A DNA stretch of 64,000 bases from JAJDZL01 sp965220665. GTDB taxonomy: Bacteria; Pseudomonadota; Gammaproteobacteria; Arenicellales; JAJDZL01. The stretch spans positions 124,001 through 188,000 of the forward strand of contig CBDCQQ010000004.1 of assembly GCA_965220665.1 (NCBI GenBank), read 5' to 3'. The notes beneath the pieces are model-generated. The model was not told the DNA's origin. It did not search any database and saw only the letters and a list, made by a program, of their open reading frames with translations. Both the position numbers and the translations under genes were made by a program. Shown here in pieces: positions 17,489 to 24,697 of this stretch. How positions within the stretch are numbered: position 1 is the first letter of the stretch; every line of letters begins with the position of its first letter.

Positions 17489-18478
17489 TCAGGGACGCAG
17501 AATAATCTTTGGAGAAGCGACTTTCCCCTGAATTAACTCTCTAAATGCTTGAGAACCATCAGACAAAGGACGTTCATCAACCCAGTCGAGCGCTCCATAT
17601 TCACCTTTGGCGATCTTGTGAACAGCAACACGAAAATCCAAAGCAGTGTATGTGTAGGTCCCAATAAAGGTTATTTCCGAAAGTGTCATTTTTCTGACAT
17701 CCATTTCTCCGGATGCATCACCCAATCCGATGTGCATGATTGTGCCACCAGGTTTTACAGCACGAATTGAGGTTTGACGGGTTAGTGAAATACCGACTGC
17801 ATCAAACACAGCATCAAAATGGTTTTCCGCAATGTTGTCGGTTGTTGGACTTATAACCTCGCAGACACCTGTAGATTTAATGACTCTAAGTCGCTGTTCG
17901 TTGGTCTCAGAAAGCATTATGGATTTGCAACCGTAATCACGCAGAATAATCGCACATAGCAAACCAACCGCACCACCACCTATAACGAGTGCATTTCCTT
18001 CCGACAAGGGACGCATGGCTATTCGTTCAACAAGTCTTACCGCGTGAAGAGATACCGCTGCAGGTTCTGCGAGAGCCAGCTTTACGGAATTCCCACCGTT
18101 TGGAACTTCGACCAGATTTTTTGCAGGAATTCCAAACTGTTCGGCAAAAGCGCCAGGTCGATTCATACCAATCAATTTACGGTCTAGGCACAAATTTGTC
18201 AATCCATTTAGGCAGTCGTTACACTCTCCACAAGTAATCAAGGGATTGACGACAACCTGCTTACCTTTACTGGATCCTTCGATGACGGTACCACAGACTT
18301 CATGCCCTAAAATCAATGGTGGTACTCGTCTGCTGTCATGGCCTAGATATGCATGTAAATCCGAACCACAGATTCCCACCGCTTCGACTTTAACTAAAGA
18401 ATCACCCGGAAGCAAAGAAGGAACCGGTTCAGGGCGAAATTCAATGGTGTTTGGAGCTGTATATACAAGTGCTTTCAT
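17489..18478 (-). CDS. Zinc-containing alcohol dehydrogenase, HpsP-like candidate
   Basis: Medium-chain dehydrogenase of 329 residues. GICGSDLHAYLGH (catalytic Zn Cys), GHEVCGTV (GHE), the structural zinc motif CGECNDCLNGLTNLC with four Cys, and VIGGGAVGLLCAIILRDYG (Rossmann) are in order. In Cupriavidus pinatubonensis two dehydrogenases, HpsO and HpsP, oxidise and re-reduce C2 of DHPS so that both enantiomers can be used. An SDR and a zinc ADH occupy equivalent operon places here. The start is ATG at 18478, 17 bases after the SDR stop. The substrate assignment rests on neighbours. Confidence 0.75.
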   Translation of the reverse strand: MKALVYTAPNTIEFRPEPVPSLLPGDSLVKVEAVGICGSDLHAYLGHDSRRVPPLILGHEVCGTVIEGSSKGKQVVVNPLITCGECNDCLNGLTNLCLDRKLIGMNRPGAFAEQFGIPAKNLVEVPNGGNSVKLALAEPAAVSLHAVRLVERIAMRPLSEGNALVIGGGAVGLLCAIILRDYGCKSIMLSETNEQRLRVIKSTGVCEVISPTTDNIAENHFDAVFDAVGISLTRQTSIRAVKPGGTIMHIGLGDASGEMDVRKMTLSEITFIGTYTYTALDFRVAVHKIAKGEYGALDWVDERPLSDGSQAFRELIQGKVASPKIILRP

Positions 18479-18495
18479 AATAACTTAATTAAAAT

Positions 18496-19269
18496 TTACT
18501 TGGCGGTAAAGCCGCCGTCAACAAACAATACCTGTCCCGTGACATAATCCGACGCCCTGGAAGCGAAAAACAACACAGGGCCCTGCAAGTCTTCCATTGT
18601 ACCGTTTCGTCCAATCGCTGTACTGTCTGCCATTTTTTTTAAAACTTCTTCATTTTCAAAAACTGGCGCAGTCAAGGCGGTTTTGAAAAACCCAGGGGCA
18701 ATCGCATTACACATAATTCCGAATGAAGACCAGCTTTCTGCCATCGCCCGAGTCAGCTGGATGACACCCCCTTTTGAGGCGCCGTACGCAATGCCGTTAG
18801 GAAAAGCACGAAATGATTGAAGAGACGCGATATTGATGATACGTCCCCACCCTGCTCGTTTCATGTCATCAACAAACAGTCTGGAAAAGAAAAAAGGAAT
18901 AGACAGATTCAAGCTGATCGTGCGTTCCCAACTCTCCCAGGAAACGTTATCCGATGACTCTCTGAGATTAATCCCTGCTGCGTTTATCACAATATCAGGA
19001 AATCCAAAAGGTTCGCAAATCCGATCATATGAAGCCATTGCTGCATGATGGTCAAGCAAGTCTACGTCAACGGAGTGAACAGAACCACCCAACTGTGTGA
19101 TCTCATCGCACTCCTTTTTGAGCAACTCAGCTCTTCGCGCCACAAGTACGACATTGGCTCCCATTCGGGCTAGTGTTTGACTTAATGCAAGACCAATCCC
19201 TGAACTAGCGCCGGTTACTACGGCATTTCTGGATGCTACATCAAAAAGATTCGCACGTAATTCAGGCAT
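18496..19269 (-). CDS. Short-chain dehydrogenase, HpsO-like candidate
   Basis: Classical SDR of 257 residues resembling gluconate 5-dehydrogenases. The cofactor motif is VTGASSGIGLALS, then INAAGIN. Catalytic Ser is in NIASLQSF and Tyr-x-x-x-Lys in AYGASKGG. The C-terminus DYVTGQVLFVDGGF is typical. I place the start at ATG 19269, giving MPELRANLFDV. The frame is open further upstream to 19353 but that lies inside hpsN and is unlike the family. The overlap with the hpsN stop is 8 bases. Likely role: C2 oxidation/reduction of DHPS, inferred from the operon. Confidence 0.8.
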   Translation of the reverse strand: MPELRANLFDVASRNAVVTGASSGIGLALSQTLARMGANVVLVARRAELLKKECDEITQLGGSVHSVDVDLLDHHAAMASYDRICEPFGFPDIVINAAGINLRESSDNVSWESWERTISLNLSIPFFFSRLFVDDMKRAGWGRIINIASLQSFRAFPNGIAYGASKGGVIQLTRAMAESWSSFGIMCNAIAPGFFKTALTAPVFENEEVLKKMADSTAIGRNGTMEDLQGPVLFFASRASDYVTGQVLFVDGGFTAK

Positions 19270-20575
19270 TGTGACCGAGTTGGAAGACCTCATCAGGAAA
19301 ATATTTGTACAGCCGGTCATCTCCAGTGAAAGCGTGTCCTTCCATACCTTCAAGTCGCGAAATTCTTGCAGTAACGGATCCTACACTTCTATTGGCTTCC
19401 TCATTCATCCTTTGATAGGTTACTGTCTTGATGAACTTGCCAACACTCAAGCCACCTGTGTATCGAGCTGCACCACTGGTTGGTAAGATGTGGTTGGTTC
19501 CAGAACACTTGTCACCGTATGCAACTGTGGTTTGCTCTCCCAGAAACAGTGAACCATAATTCGACAGGTTGGTAAGCCACCAATCGAGGTCTTCTGCCTG
19601 TACTTCAAGATGTTCCGGTGCATATTTATCGCTTAACGTGACCGCTTCTTCTCGCGTGTCAACCACTGAAACTTCACCGAAATCTCTCCAGGCGTCTTCC
19701 GCTGCAGATCGATTTGGTTCAGGGAGTCGTTCAATATAGCCAGGAACCAGCTCAATCACACGCTGTGCCAAATCACTTGATGTCGTGATCAGCCAGGCAG
19801 GGGAATCAGGTCCGTGTTCCGCTTGGCCAACCAGATCTGATGCGACTATATTTGGGTCTGCTGTCTGGTCTGCAATTACTAGAATTTCAGTGGGTCCTGC
19901 AAAAAGATCAATCCCAATTCTACCAAACAGTAATCGCTTGGCTTCTGCGACAAAACGATTGCCAGGTCCAACTAGAATATCTGCCTCATGGCCAGTAAAT
20001 AGCCCATAGGCCAACGCTGCTATACCCTGAACACCACCCAAAGCGAGAATTGAGTCGGCTCCGCAAAGGGATGCGGTATAAGCAATCGCTGGATTGACGC
20101 CGACACCAGGCTTCGGTGGTGAGCAGGCGATCACATTTTTCACACCCGCAGTTTTCGCAGTGGTGATACTCATAATTGCAGATGCTACGTGTGCGTAGCG
20201 TCCACCAGGCACATAACAACCGGCTGTGTTAATGGGAATCAGCCGCTGACCAGCAACCACACCTGGTGCCAGTTCTGTTTCGAATTCAGATAGACTCGCA
20301 AGCTGGTGTTCAGCAAATGCTTTCACCCTGTTATGTGCAAACTGAATATCGTTTTTCAGTTCATCACTCAAACTTTCGCCAGCTTGAGCAATATCCTGTT
20401 CACTTAGTACAACATCGCCGCTCCAGTTGTCGAGTTCCTTGGCGTACTCCAGTGCTTTCTGCTCACCGCCTTCTTGAATCGATTCAAGCATCTCTCGAAC
20501 GATGCGCTGCGTGTTTTCTATTGCGTCCTGTGCAACACTTTTTGTAATGGAGTTTTTGATTTTGTCAATCGCCAT
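19262..20575 (-). CDS. hpsN: Sulfopropanediol 3-dehydrogenase, histidinol dehydrogenase family
   Basis: Four-electron oxidation of (R)-2,3-dihydroxypropane-1-sulfonate to (R)-3-sulfolactate with NAD+. The protein (437 residues) has the histidinol dehydrogenase fold: VPGGRYAHVAS, GPGNRFVAEAKRLLFG, DLFAGPTEILVIAD, AEHGPDSPAWLIT (Zn-binding Gln/His region) and KYAPEHLEVQ with the catalytic Glu-His. The segment SGTNHILPTSGAARYTGG with LSVGKFIKTVTYQRM matches the HpsN branch rather than biosynthetic HisD, and no his genes are nearby. suyB ends 53 bases upstream. Operon context (suyAB) makes this assignment strong though not proven. Confidence 0.88.
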   Translation of the reverse strand: MAIDKIKNSITKSVAQDAIENTQRIVREMLESIQEGGEQKALEYAKELDNWSGDVVLSEQDIAQAGESLSDELKNDIQFAHNRVKAFAEHQLASLSEFETELAPGVVAGQRLIPINTAGCYVPGGRYAHVASAIMSITTAKTAGVKNVIACSPPKPGVGVNPAIAYTASLCGADSILALGGVQGIAALAYGLFTGHEADILVGPGNRFVAEAKRLLFGRIGIDLFAGPTEILVIADQTADPNIVASDLVGQAEHGPDSPAWLITTSSDLAQRVIELVPGYIERLPEPNRSAAEDAWRDFGEVSVVDTREEAVTLSDKYAPEHLEVQAEDLDWWLTNLSNYGSLFLGEQTTVAYGDKCSGTNHILPTSGAARYTGGLSVGKFIKTVTYQRMNEEANRSVGSVTARISRLEGMEGHAFTGDDRLYKYFPDEVFQLGHNA

Positions 20576-20628
20576 AATGAGACCTTAATTTGATTCGGCT
20601 TCCATGAATTATTGTCACTTATACGGGG

Positions 20629-21807
20629 TTATGCACTTCGATAGAGTTTTGTCATAACAAACTCTCTATGTCCTAGTGCTTCTGCCGCCGTCAATCGGCC
20701 ATTGCACGTTCTAATGGTCATGTCAATCAACAGGTCTCCAGCTTCATCCATAGTCAATTCACGACGCAGAATGCCTGAAACATCCAAGTCAACATGCTCA
20801 CCCATAGTACGAACAGTCCGCGGATTCGCGGTAAGCTTGATAACAGGCTCAATTGGATGTCCAATGATGTTACCTTGCCCGGTCGGAAAAACATGAACAA
20901 CGAAACCAGCAGCCGCTTGGAGAGTGACACATTCTGCTGCGGCTGACGATGTGTCCATAAAATATAGTCCAGGCCCACTCTTGGGTTCCTCGGCAGGCTT
21001 AAGAACATCAATGTAGGATGTGTGCTTTCCGATCTTTTGGAGATTGCCTAAGGCCTTCTCCTCAATGGTTGTCAAACCACCTTCGATGTTCCCCTTGGTT
21101 GGCTGGCTTTCAGACAGATCGTTGGTTTTGTGCGGTTCAATGACCTCATCCATATATGCTTTCCAAGTTGCGTAGAACTTTTCACCAATTTCAGGCGTTA
21201 CGGCACGATCTTTACAGAGAAGTTCCGCACCCGTCAGTTCAGATGTTTCACCAAAACAGTTGGTAGCACCCAAGGGGTCCAATTTATCGATCAGATTACC
21301 GACAGCTGGATTTGCACCTATTCCAGATGTTGTATCAGATTCACCACACTTATGAGAAATCCAAAGGTCTTCAATTCCGCAAGGTTCGCGTCTAATTTCA
21401 GAGGCCCAATGCAGATATTCTTTGGCGATTCTTGATGCTGCAGCGATAGTGGCTATATCGCCTTGCTGTTCAATTGAAAATCCGGTCACTGGTTTGCCAG
21501 TTCTGGCAATACCGTCGACGACGCGTTTTGTCCAGCCCGGCTCAATACCAATAACAACGCATGCGGCGACATTAGGATTACTACCGGTACCAATTAAGGT
21601 ACGAAAATGTAATTCCAAATCTTCGCCAAACTGTAAACGTCCGTAGTGGTGTGGTAATGCCAGAGTTCCTTTAATGTTGTTGGCGACAGCTTCGCTAGCT
21701 GCATTGGACAAATCATCCAAGGGCAGAATGATGACGTGGTTTCGAATGCCTACGCGCCCATTTTCTCTTCTGTATCCGAATATTTGCTTTGACTCAGTCA
21801 TTACCAT
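20629..21807 (-). CDS. suyB: (R)-sulfolactate sulfo-lyase, large subunit
   Basis: Cleaves the C-S bond of (R)-3-sulfolactate to pyruvate and sulfite together with SuyA. The UxaA/altronate dehydratase-type C-terminal domain is seen in GYRRENGRVGIRNHVIILPL, IGIEPGWTKRVVDGIA and HKCGESDTTSGIGANPAVG, then MDTSSAAAECVTLQAAAG and FPTGQGNIIGHPIEPVIKLT. At 392 residues it fits SuyB. Altronate dehydratase usually has both domains fused, so the split with a small SAF-type partner supports Suy. The start at 21807 overlaps suyA by 7 bases; a second ATG at 21801 is possible. Confidence 0.88.
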   Translation of the reverse strand: MVMTESKQIFGYRRENGRVGIRNHVIILPLDDLSNAASEAVANNIKGTLALPHHYGRLQFGEDLELHFRTLIGTGSNPNVAACVVIGIEPGWTKRVVDGIARTGKPVTGFSIEQQGDIATIAAASRIAKEYLHWASEIRREPCGIEDLWISHKCGESDTTSGIGANPAVGNLIDKLDPLGATNCFGETSELTGAELLCKDRAVTPEIGEKFYATWKAYMDEVIEPHKTNDLSESQPTKGNIEGGLTTIEEKALGNLQKIGKHTSYIDVLKPAEEPKSGPGLYFMDTSSAAAECVTLQAAAGFVVHVFPTGQGNIIGHPIEPVIKLTANPRTVRTMGEHVDLDVSGILRRELTMDEAGDLLIDMTIRTCNGRLTAAEALGHREFVMTKLYRSA

Positions 21808-22109
21808 TTTTCCGTTTTAGTATTGTGAACATGTACATGGCCGCCTTTTGAAATTGATGCGACAGTGCGACCGATTGGAAAGCCATACTTGATGACATTT
21901 TCGCCATCGGCCAGATCAGTCAGTGCAATCTTGTGACCAAGTGGAATATCGTCTATCGCATCGACGGTTATTGTTTCATCTGTATCAATCACCCAGCCTG
22001 TCAATGTTTGTCCTGCAGTTGATTTTTCGACAACGATGACTCCAACCGAGTCGACATCGTCATGGACCAAAAAGTCAGGCGGAGAATTAGGTGCTTTATT
22101 ATTTGTCAT
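21801..22109 (-). CDS. suyA: (R)-sulfolactate sulfo-lyase, small subunit
   Basis: Partner of SuyB, 102 residues, a UxaA N-terminal/SAF-like domain: FLVHDDVDSVGVIVVE, GHKIALTDLADGENVIKYG and GRTVASISKGGHVHVHN. The HVHVHN ending is characteristic of the small subunits of this family. First gene of a six-gene minus-strand operon (suyA-suyB-hpsN-SDR-ADH-comC) with gaps from 53 bases down to short overlaps. No regulator or transporter gene is adjacent upstream; a phosphoribosyltransferase gene comes first, 46 bases before it on the same strand. Confidence 0.87.
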   Translation of the reverse strand: MTNNKAPNSPPDFLVHDDVDSVGVIVVEKSTAGQTLTGWVIDTDETITVDAIDDIPLGHKIALTDLADGENVIKYGFPIGRTVASISKGGHVHVHNTKTEKW

Positions 22110-22155
22110 ATCAGAACTTTAAAAAAGGTTGTTAAATTAAAATCAAATTATCAAA

Positions 22156-22755
22156 CTAGGAAGAAAATTCAGTTTCCATTTCCAAATCGTTCATAACATT
22201 GGCTATGTAGGGTTTGTTTTGCTGAATTTCTTCAAATCGGAGGCCCAGCAGTTCATGAGGAAACACAATCCACTTGTCTGTCGCATTGACATAGTAATCA
22301 GGGATTCGGTCCGTGCGATTCTTTTCTGGCTTGAACCAAGCTGCGGCCACACGGATTTGATCAGGCGTATTTCTTCTTGCACGTCTGCGAATCTCGGAAA
22401 TCAGTACATCAATTGTCAGTCCTGTATCGAAAATATCATCAACGATCAGAAGAGAATCTTCTTTGTTAATATTATCAATTAAGTATCCGATTTCATGAAT
22501 CCGAATTTTTCCCTTTCGCTTGTCAATTCCTTCGTAGAACGACGTTCGAATTGCGATATGATCGGTTGGAACACCATAGTAAGCGAGAAGTTCTTGTATG
22601 GTAATTCCAACAGGTGTGCCACCTCGCCACAGTGCGACCAGCCAATTCGGTCGAAAGCCGCTTTTCAAGACATTGGCCGCAAGCTTGCAGGAATCTTCAA
22701 ACAATGCTTCGGCCGTCACATAAATTTTCTCTATTTTTTCTGTAGGATTCGCCAT
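22156..22755 (-). CDS. Purine-type phosphoribosyltransferase
   Basis: Salvage enzyme transferring phosphoribose from PRPP to a purine base. The PRPP-binding loop is LLIVDDIFDTGLT, preceded by a hydrophobic strand; ALWRGGTPVGITIQEL is the N-terminal PPi loop. A 199-residue length and FKPEKNRTDRIPDYYV suggest a hypoxanthine/xanthine-guanine type, but the base specificity cannot be read from sequence. It precedes suyA by 46 bases and might share its promoter, a neighbour relation I regard as incidental. It is divergent from the LOG gene. Confidence 0.85.
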   Translation of the reverse strand: MANPTEKIEKIYVTAEALFEDSCKLAANVLKSGFRPNWLVALWRGGTPVGITIQELLAYYGVPTDHIAIRTSFYEGIDKRKGKIRIHEIGYLIDNINKEDSLLIVDDIFDTGLTIDVLISEIRRRARRNTPDQIRVAAAWFKPEKNRTDRIPDYYVNATDKWIVFPHELLGLRFEEIQQNKPYIANVMNDLEMETEFSS

Positions 22756-22944
22756 TCGATTCGTTCAATAATAAGAAAAAGGAACTGATTGCCAATGACG
22801 TTCCAATGACATCAGATCCCCTATTTCGTTGATCGCTTGCTGTTCATATAATGATACATTCAAACCCGACCTTCTCGGGACACATCTTATCTCTCGACTA
22901 AGACTTCCCTTTCTACTCCTGCTGACATTAGGAGGCATGGATTC

Positions 22945-23517
22945 ATGAGAATTTGCGTATTTTTGGGTTCCAAAAAAGGTGTTCGGCCAGAGTACGCTGA
23001 TGCGGCAATTAAATTTGGACAGTGTCTCGCTAGAGACAACATCGGCTTGGTATATGGTGGAGCATCAATTGGACTCATGGGAGAAGTTGCACGCGCCACT
23101 GTTGAGGCAGGCGGTGAAGTCATTGGCGTCATTCCTCATAGAATCGCCGAACTCGAAATTGCAGCAGACTTCATCTCAGATCTTCGCCATGTTGATACAC
23201 TCGAAGAACGTGAGAACCTAATGTTTGAATTGTCAGACGGCTTTATTGCAATTCCGGGTGGAGTTGGAACCCTGGAAGAGTTATTCACCGCACTAACATG
23301 GAATATTTTGAGATATCACAACAAGCCAATTGGTGTTTTAAATACTTGTGGATATTACGACAAGTTAATGGAATTGCTAAATTTTCAGAGCAATGAAGGG
23401 TTTATTCCAACTAACTGGATTGACTCCCTGATTATTGAAGAAGATGTTGAGGTACTCATTCGTTCAGTTTGTGTTGCAAGCACATCTTATCAGCATGTAG
23501 GCGTATATTCCCATTGA
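22945..23517 (+). CDS. LOG-family nucleoside 5'-monophosphate phosphoribohydrolase
   Basis: Lysine-decarboxylase-fold protein of 190 residues. CVFLGSKKG at the start, LVYGGASIGLMGEVA and the diagnostic PGGVGTLEELFTALTW are present. LOG enzymes release a base from nucleoside monophosphates (cytokinin activation in plants; nucleotide house-cleaning in bacteria). AGGAGG 10 bases upstream supports this ATG. The divergent neighbour is a purine phosphoribosyltransferase, so both may touch purine salvage. The C-terminal 20 residues are less conserved. Confidence 0.88.
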   Translation: MRICVFLGSKKGVRPEYADAAIKFGQCLARDNIGLVYGGASIGLMGEVARATVEAGGEVIGVIPHRIAELEIAADFISDLRHVDTLEERENLMFELSDGFIAIPGGVGTLEELFTALTWNILRYHNKPIGVLNTCGYYDKLMELLNFQSNEGFIPTNWIDSLIIEEDVEVLIRSVCVASTSYQHVGVYSH

Positions 23518-23689
23518 TCCAGTTTATGAGGCTATGTGGGTGGTGGAAACAATCCGCTCAATCAGTCTGTTCTGAATCGAAATTCAGGTTAAAGATCAAG
23601 GGTACCGTCAAAAATTGAGAGCATACAGAGCTCGACTTTTATCTGATTGTTTTTACAGGATATCTTTGCACATTGTCGAAGATGTCAAA

Positions 23690-23776
23690 TGGTGCCCGGG
23701 GCCGGACTCGAACCGGCACGGGATTACTCCCGAGGGATTTTAAGTCCCTTGCGTCTGCCAATTTCGCCACCCGGGC
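23690..23776 (-). tRNA. leuZ: tRNA-Leu (anticodon TAA)
   Basis: Cloverleaf of 87 bases including encoded CCA: acceptor GCCCGGG/CCCGGGC, a long variable arm (TCGGGAGTAATCCCG region) as in class II tRNAs, T-loop GGTTCGAGTCC. The anticodon loop contains ACTTAAAAT, giving TAA. Third and last of a Gly-Cys-Leu tRNA cluster downstream of pgsA, the same order as glyW-cysT-leuZ in E. coli. Confidence 0.95.
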
Positions 23777-23810
23777 TTCGGACACAAGTTCTCAGACAAA
23801 TGTTGATAAT

Positions 23811-23884
23811 TGGAGGCCGGGGTCGGATTCGAACCGGCGTAGACGGCTTTGCAGGCCGCTGCATAACCCCTCTGCCACCCGGCC
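23811..23884 (-). tRNA. cysT: tRNA-Cys (anticodon GCA)
   Basis: A 74-base cloverleaf with acceptor GGCCGGG/CCCGGCC, discriminator T typical for Cys, encoded CCA, and T-loop GGTTCGAATCC. The anticodon stem-loop CGGCCTGCAAAGCCG gives GCA. Middle gene of the Gly-Cys-Leu cluster. Confidence 0.95.
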
Positions 23885-23942
23885 ACGGATTGGCGATAAA
23901 TCTGACTTTGGTTTCCTTCGTCTCTGGTGACTTGAAGGAAAT

Positions 23943-24018
23943 TGGAGCGGGAAACGAGGTTCGAACTCGCGACCTCAACCTTGGCAAGGTTGCGCTCTAC
24001 CAGCTGAGCTATTCCCGC
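23943..24018 (-). tRNA. glyW: tRNA-Gly (anticodon GCC)
   Basis: A 76-base cloverleaf: acceptor GCGGGAA/TTCCCGC, D-arm AGCTCAGCTGGTAGAGC, anticodon loop CTTGCCAAG (GCC), T-arm GAGTTCGAACCTC, encoded CCA. It lies about 85 bases downstream of pgsA and is probably cotranscribed with it. Confidence 0.95.
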
Positions 24019-24102
24019 TTTGAATCGACAACTCAAAAATTTTATCGTAGAAACATTTGCAATTAATGTCAATGTGAAATTTACTGCAAAATTTATTCGG
24101 TT

Positions 24103-24687
24103 TCAACTGTCGCTTCTGCCTGCTAGTGCCGGCCAAGCGATTCTAAGATAAACAATCATTGACCAGACGGTCATGGCCGTTGCGATGTATAGCAGAATTT
24201 CACCAATTATCAGAGTTGGGTATTCAGCTATGGGCAGTGCATAAAGCAGCAGCACAATCGCCGCCATCTGGGCAAAGGTCTTGATTTTCGCCAGTATATT
24301 TGAAGTAATGCTTGCACGATTGCCAGTTTCTGCCATCCACTCACGTAATCCAGCCACGCTGACCTCGCGCCCTACTATGATCAAGACCGCTATGATGAAA
24401 GCGGTTTTCGAAAATACGCTGCTGGTAATGTAGTCGTCCGAAACCAGTAAAACCAGTGCTGTGCAGACGATTAGTTTGTCTGCCACCGGATCCAGAAATG
24501 CACCAAACGCTGATTCTACACCCATTCTTCTCGCAAGATAACCGTCAAGCCAGTCAGTAATTGCTGCAGCAAGAAAGATTGCTGTTGCAAACCAGCCATA
24601 ATTAGGCTGTAACATATAAGCAACCACAAATATGGGGATCATGGCAATACGCGCCAAAGTCAATAGATTGGGAATTGTTAAAGGCAC
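24103..24687 (-). CDS. pgsA: CDP-diacylglycerol-glycerol-3-phosphate 3-phosphatidyltransferase
   Basis: Inner-membrane enzyme making phosphatidylglycerol phosphate. The CDP-alcohol phosphotransferase motif is complete: TDWLDGYLARR, then G at +8, then FLDPVADK (D-x2-DG-x2-AR-x8-G-x3-D-x3-D). About five or six hydrophobic segments; 194 residues versus 182 in E. coli. Lies 10 bases after uvrC and upstream of the tRNA cluster, the conserved uvrC-pgsA-glyW order. Confidence 0.96.
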   Translation of the reverse strand: MPLTIPNLLTLARIAMIPIFVVAYMLQPNYGWFATAIFLAAAITDWLDGYLARRMGVESAFGAFLDPVADKLIVCTALVLLVSDDYITSSVFSKTAFIIAVLIIVGREVSVAGLREWMAETGNRASITSNILAKIKTFAQMAAIVLLLYALPIAEYPTLIIGEILLYIATAMTVWSMIVYLRIAWPALAGRSDS

Positions 24688-24697
24688 GTCTTAAGTC

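Noticed and set aside
19270..19353. N-terminal extension of the SDR into hpsN
   Set aside because: SDR family members begin at MPELRANLFDV; the added residues are the hpsN sequence in another frame.
19262..20575. Histidinol dehydrogenase of histidine biosynthesis (hisD)
   Set aside because: The SGTNHILPT and GKFIKT segments, suyAB neighbours and absence of his genes favour HpsN.
20629..22109. Altronate dehydratase (uxaA)
   Set aside because: UxaA is usually one chain and sits with hexuronate genes. The split subunits and the hpsN neighbour point to SuyAB.
23619..23633. GAGC/GCTC hairpin with T-run downstream of tRNA-Leu
   Set aside because: Only four base pairs; might end the tRNA transcript but does not meet a reasonable standard.
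23647..24066. Open frames across the tRNA cluster on both strands
   Set aside because: They translate the tRNA-Leu, tRNA-Cys and tRNA-Gly genes; the 'GAGLEPARD'-type peptides are known artefacts of tRNA sequence.
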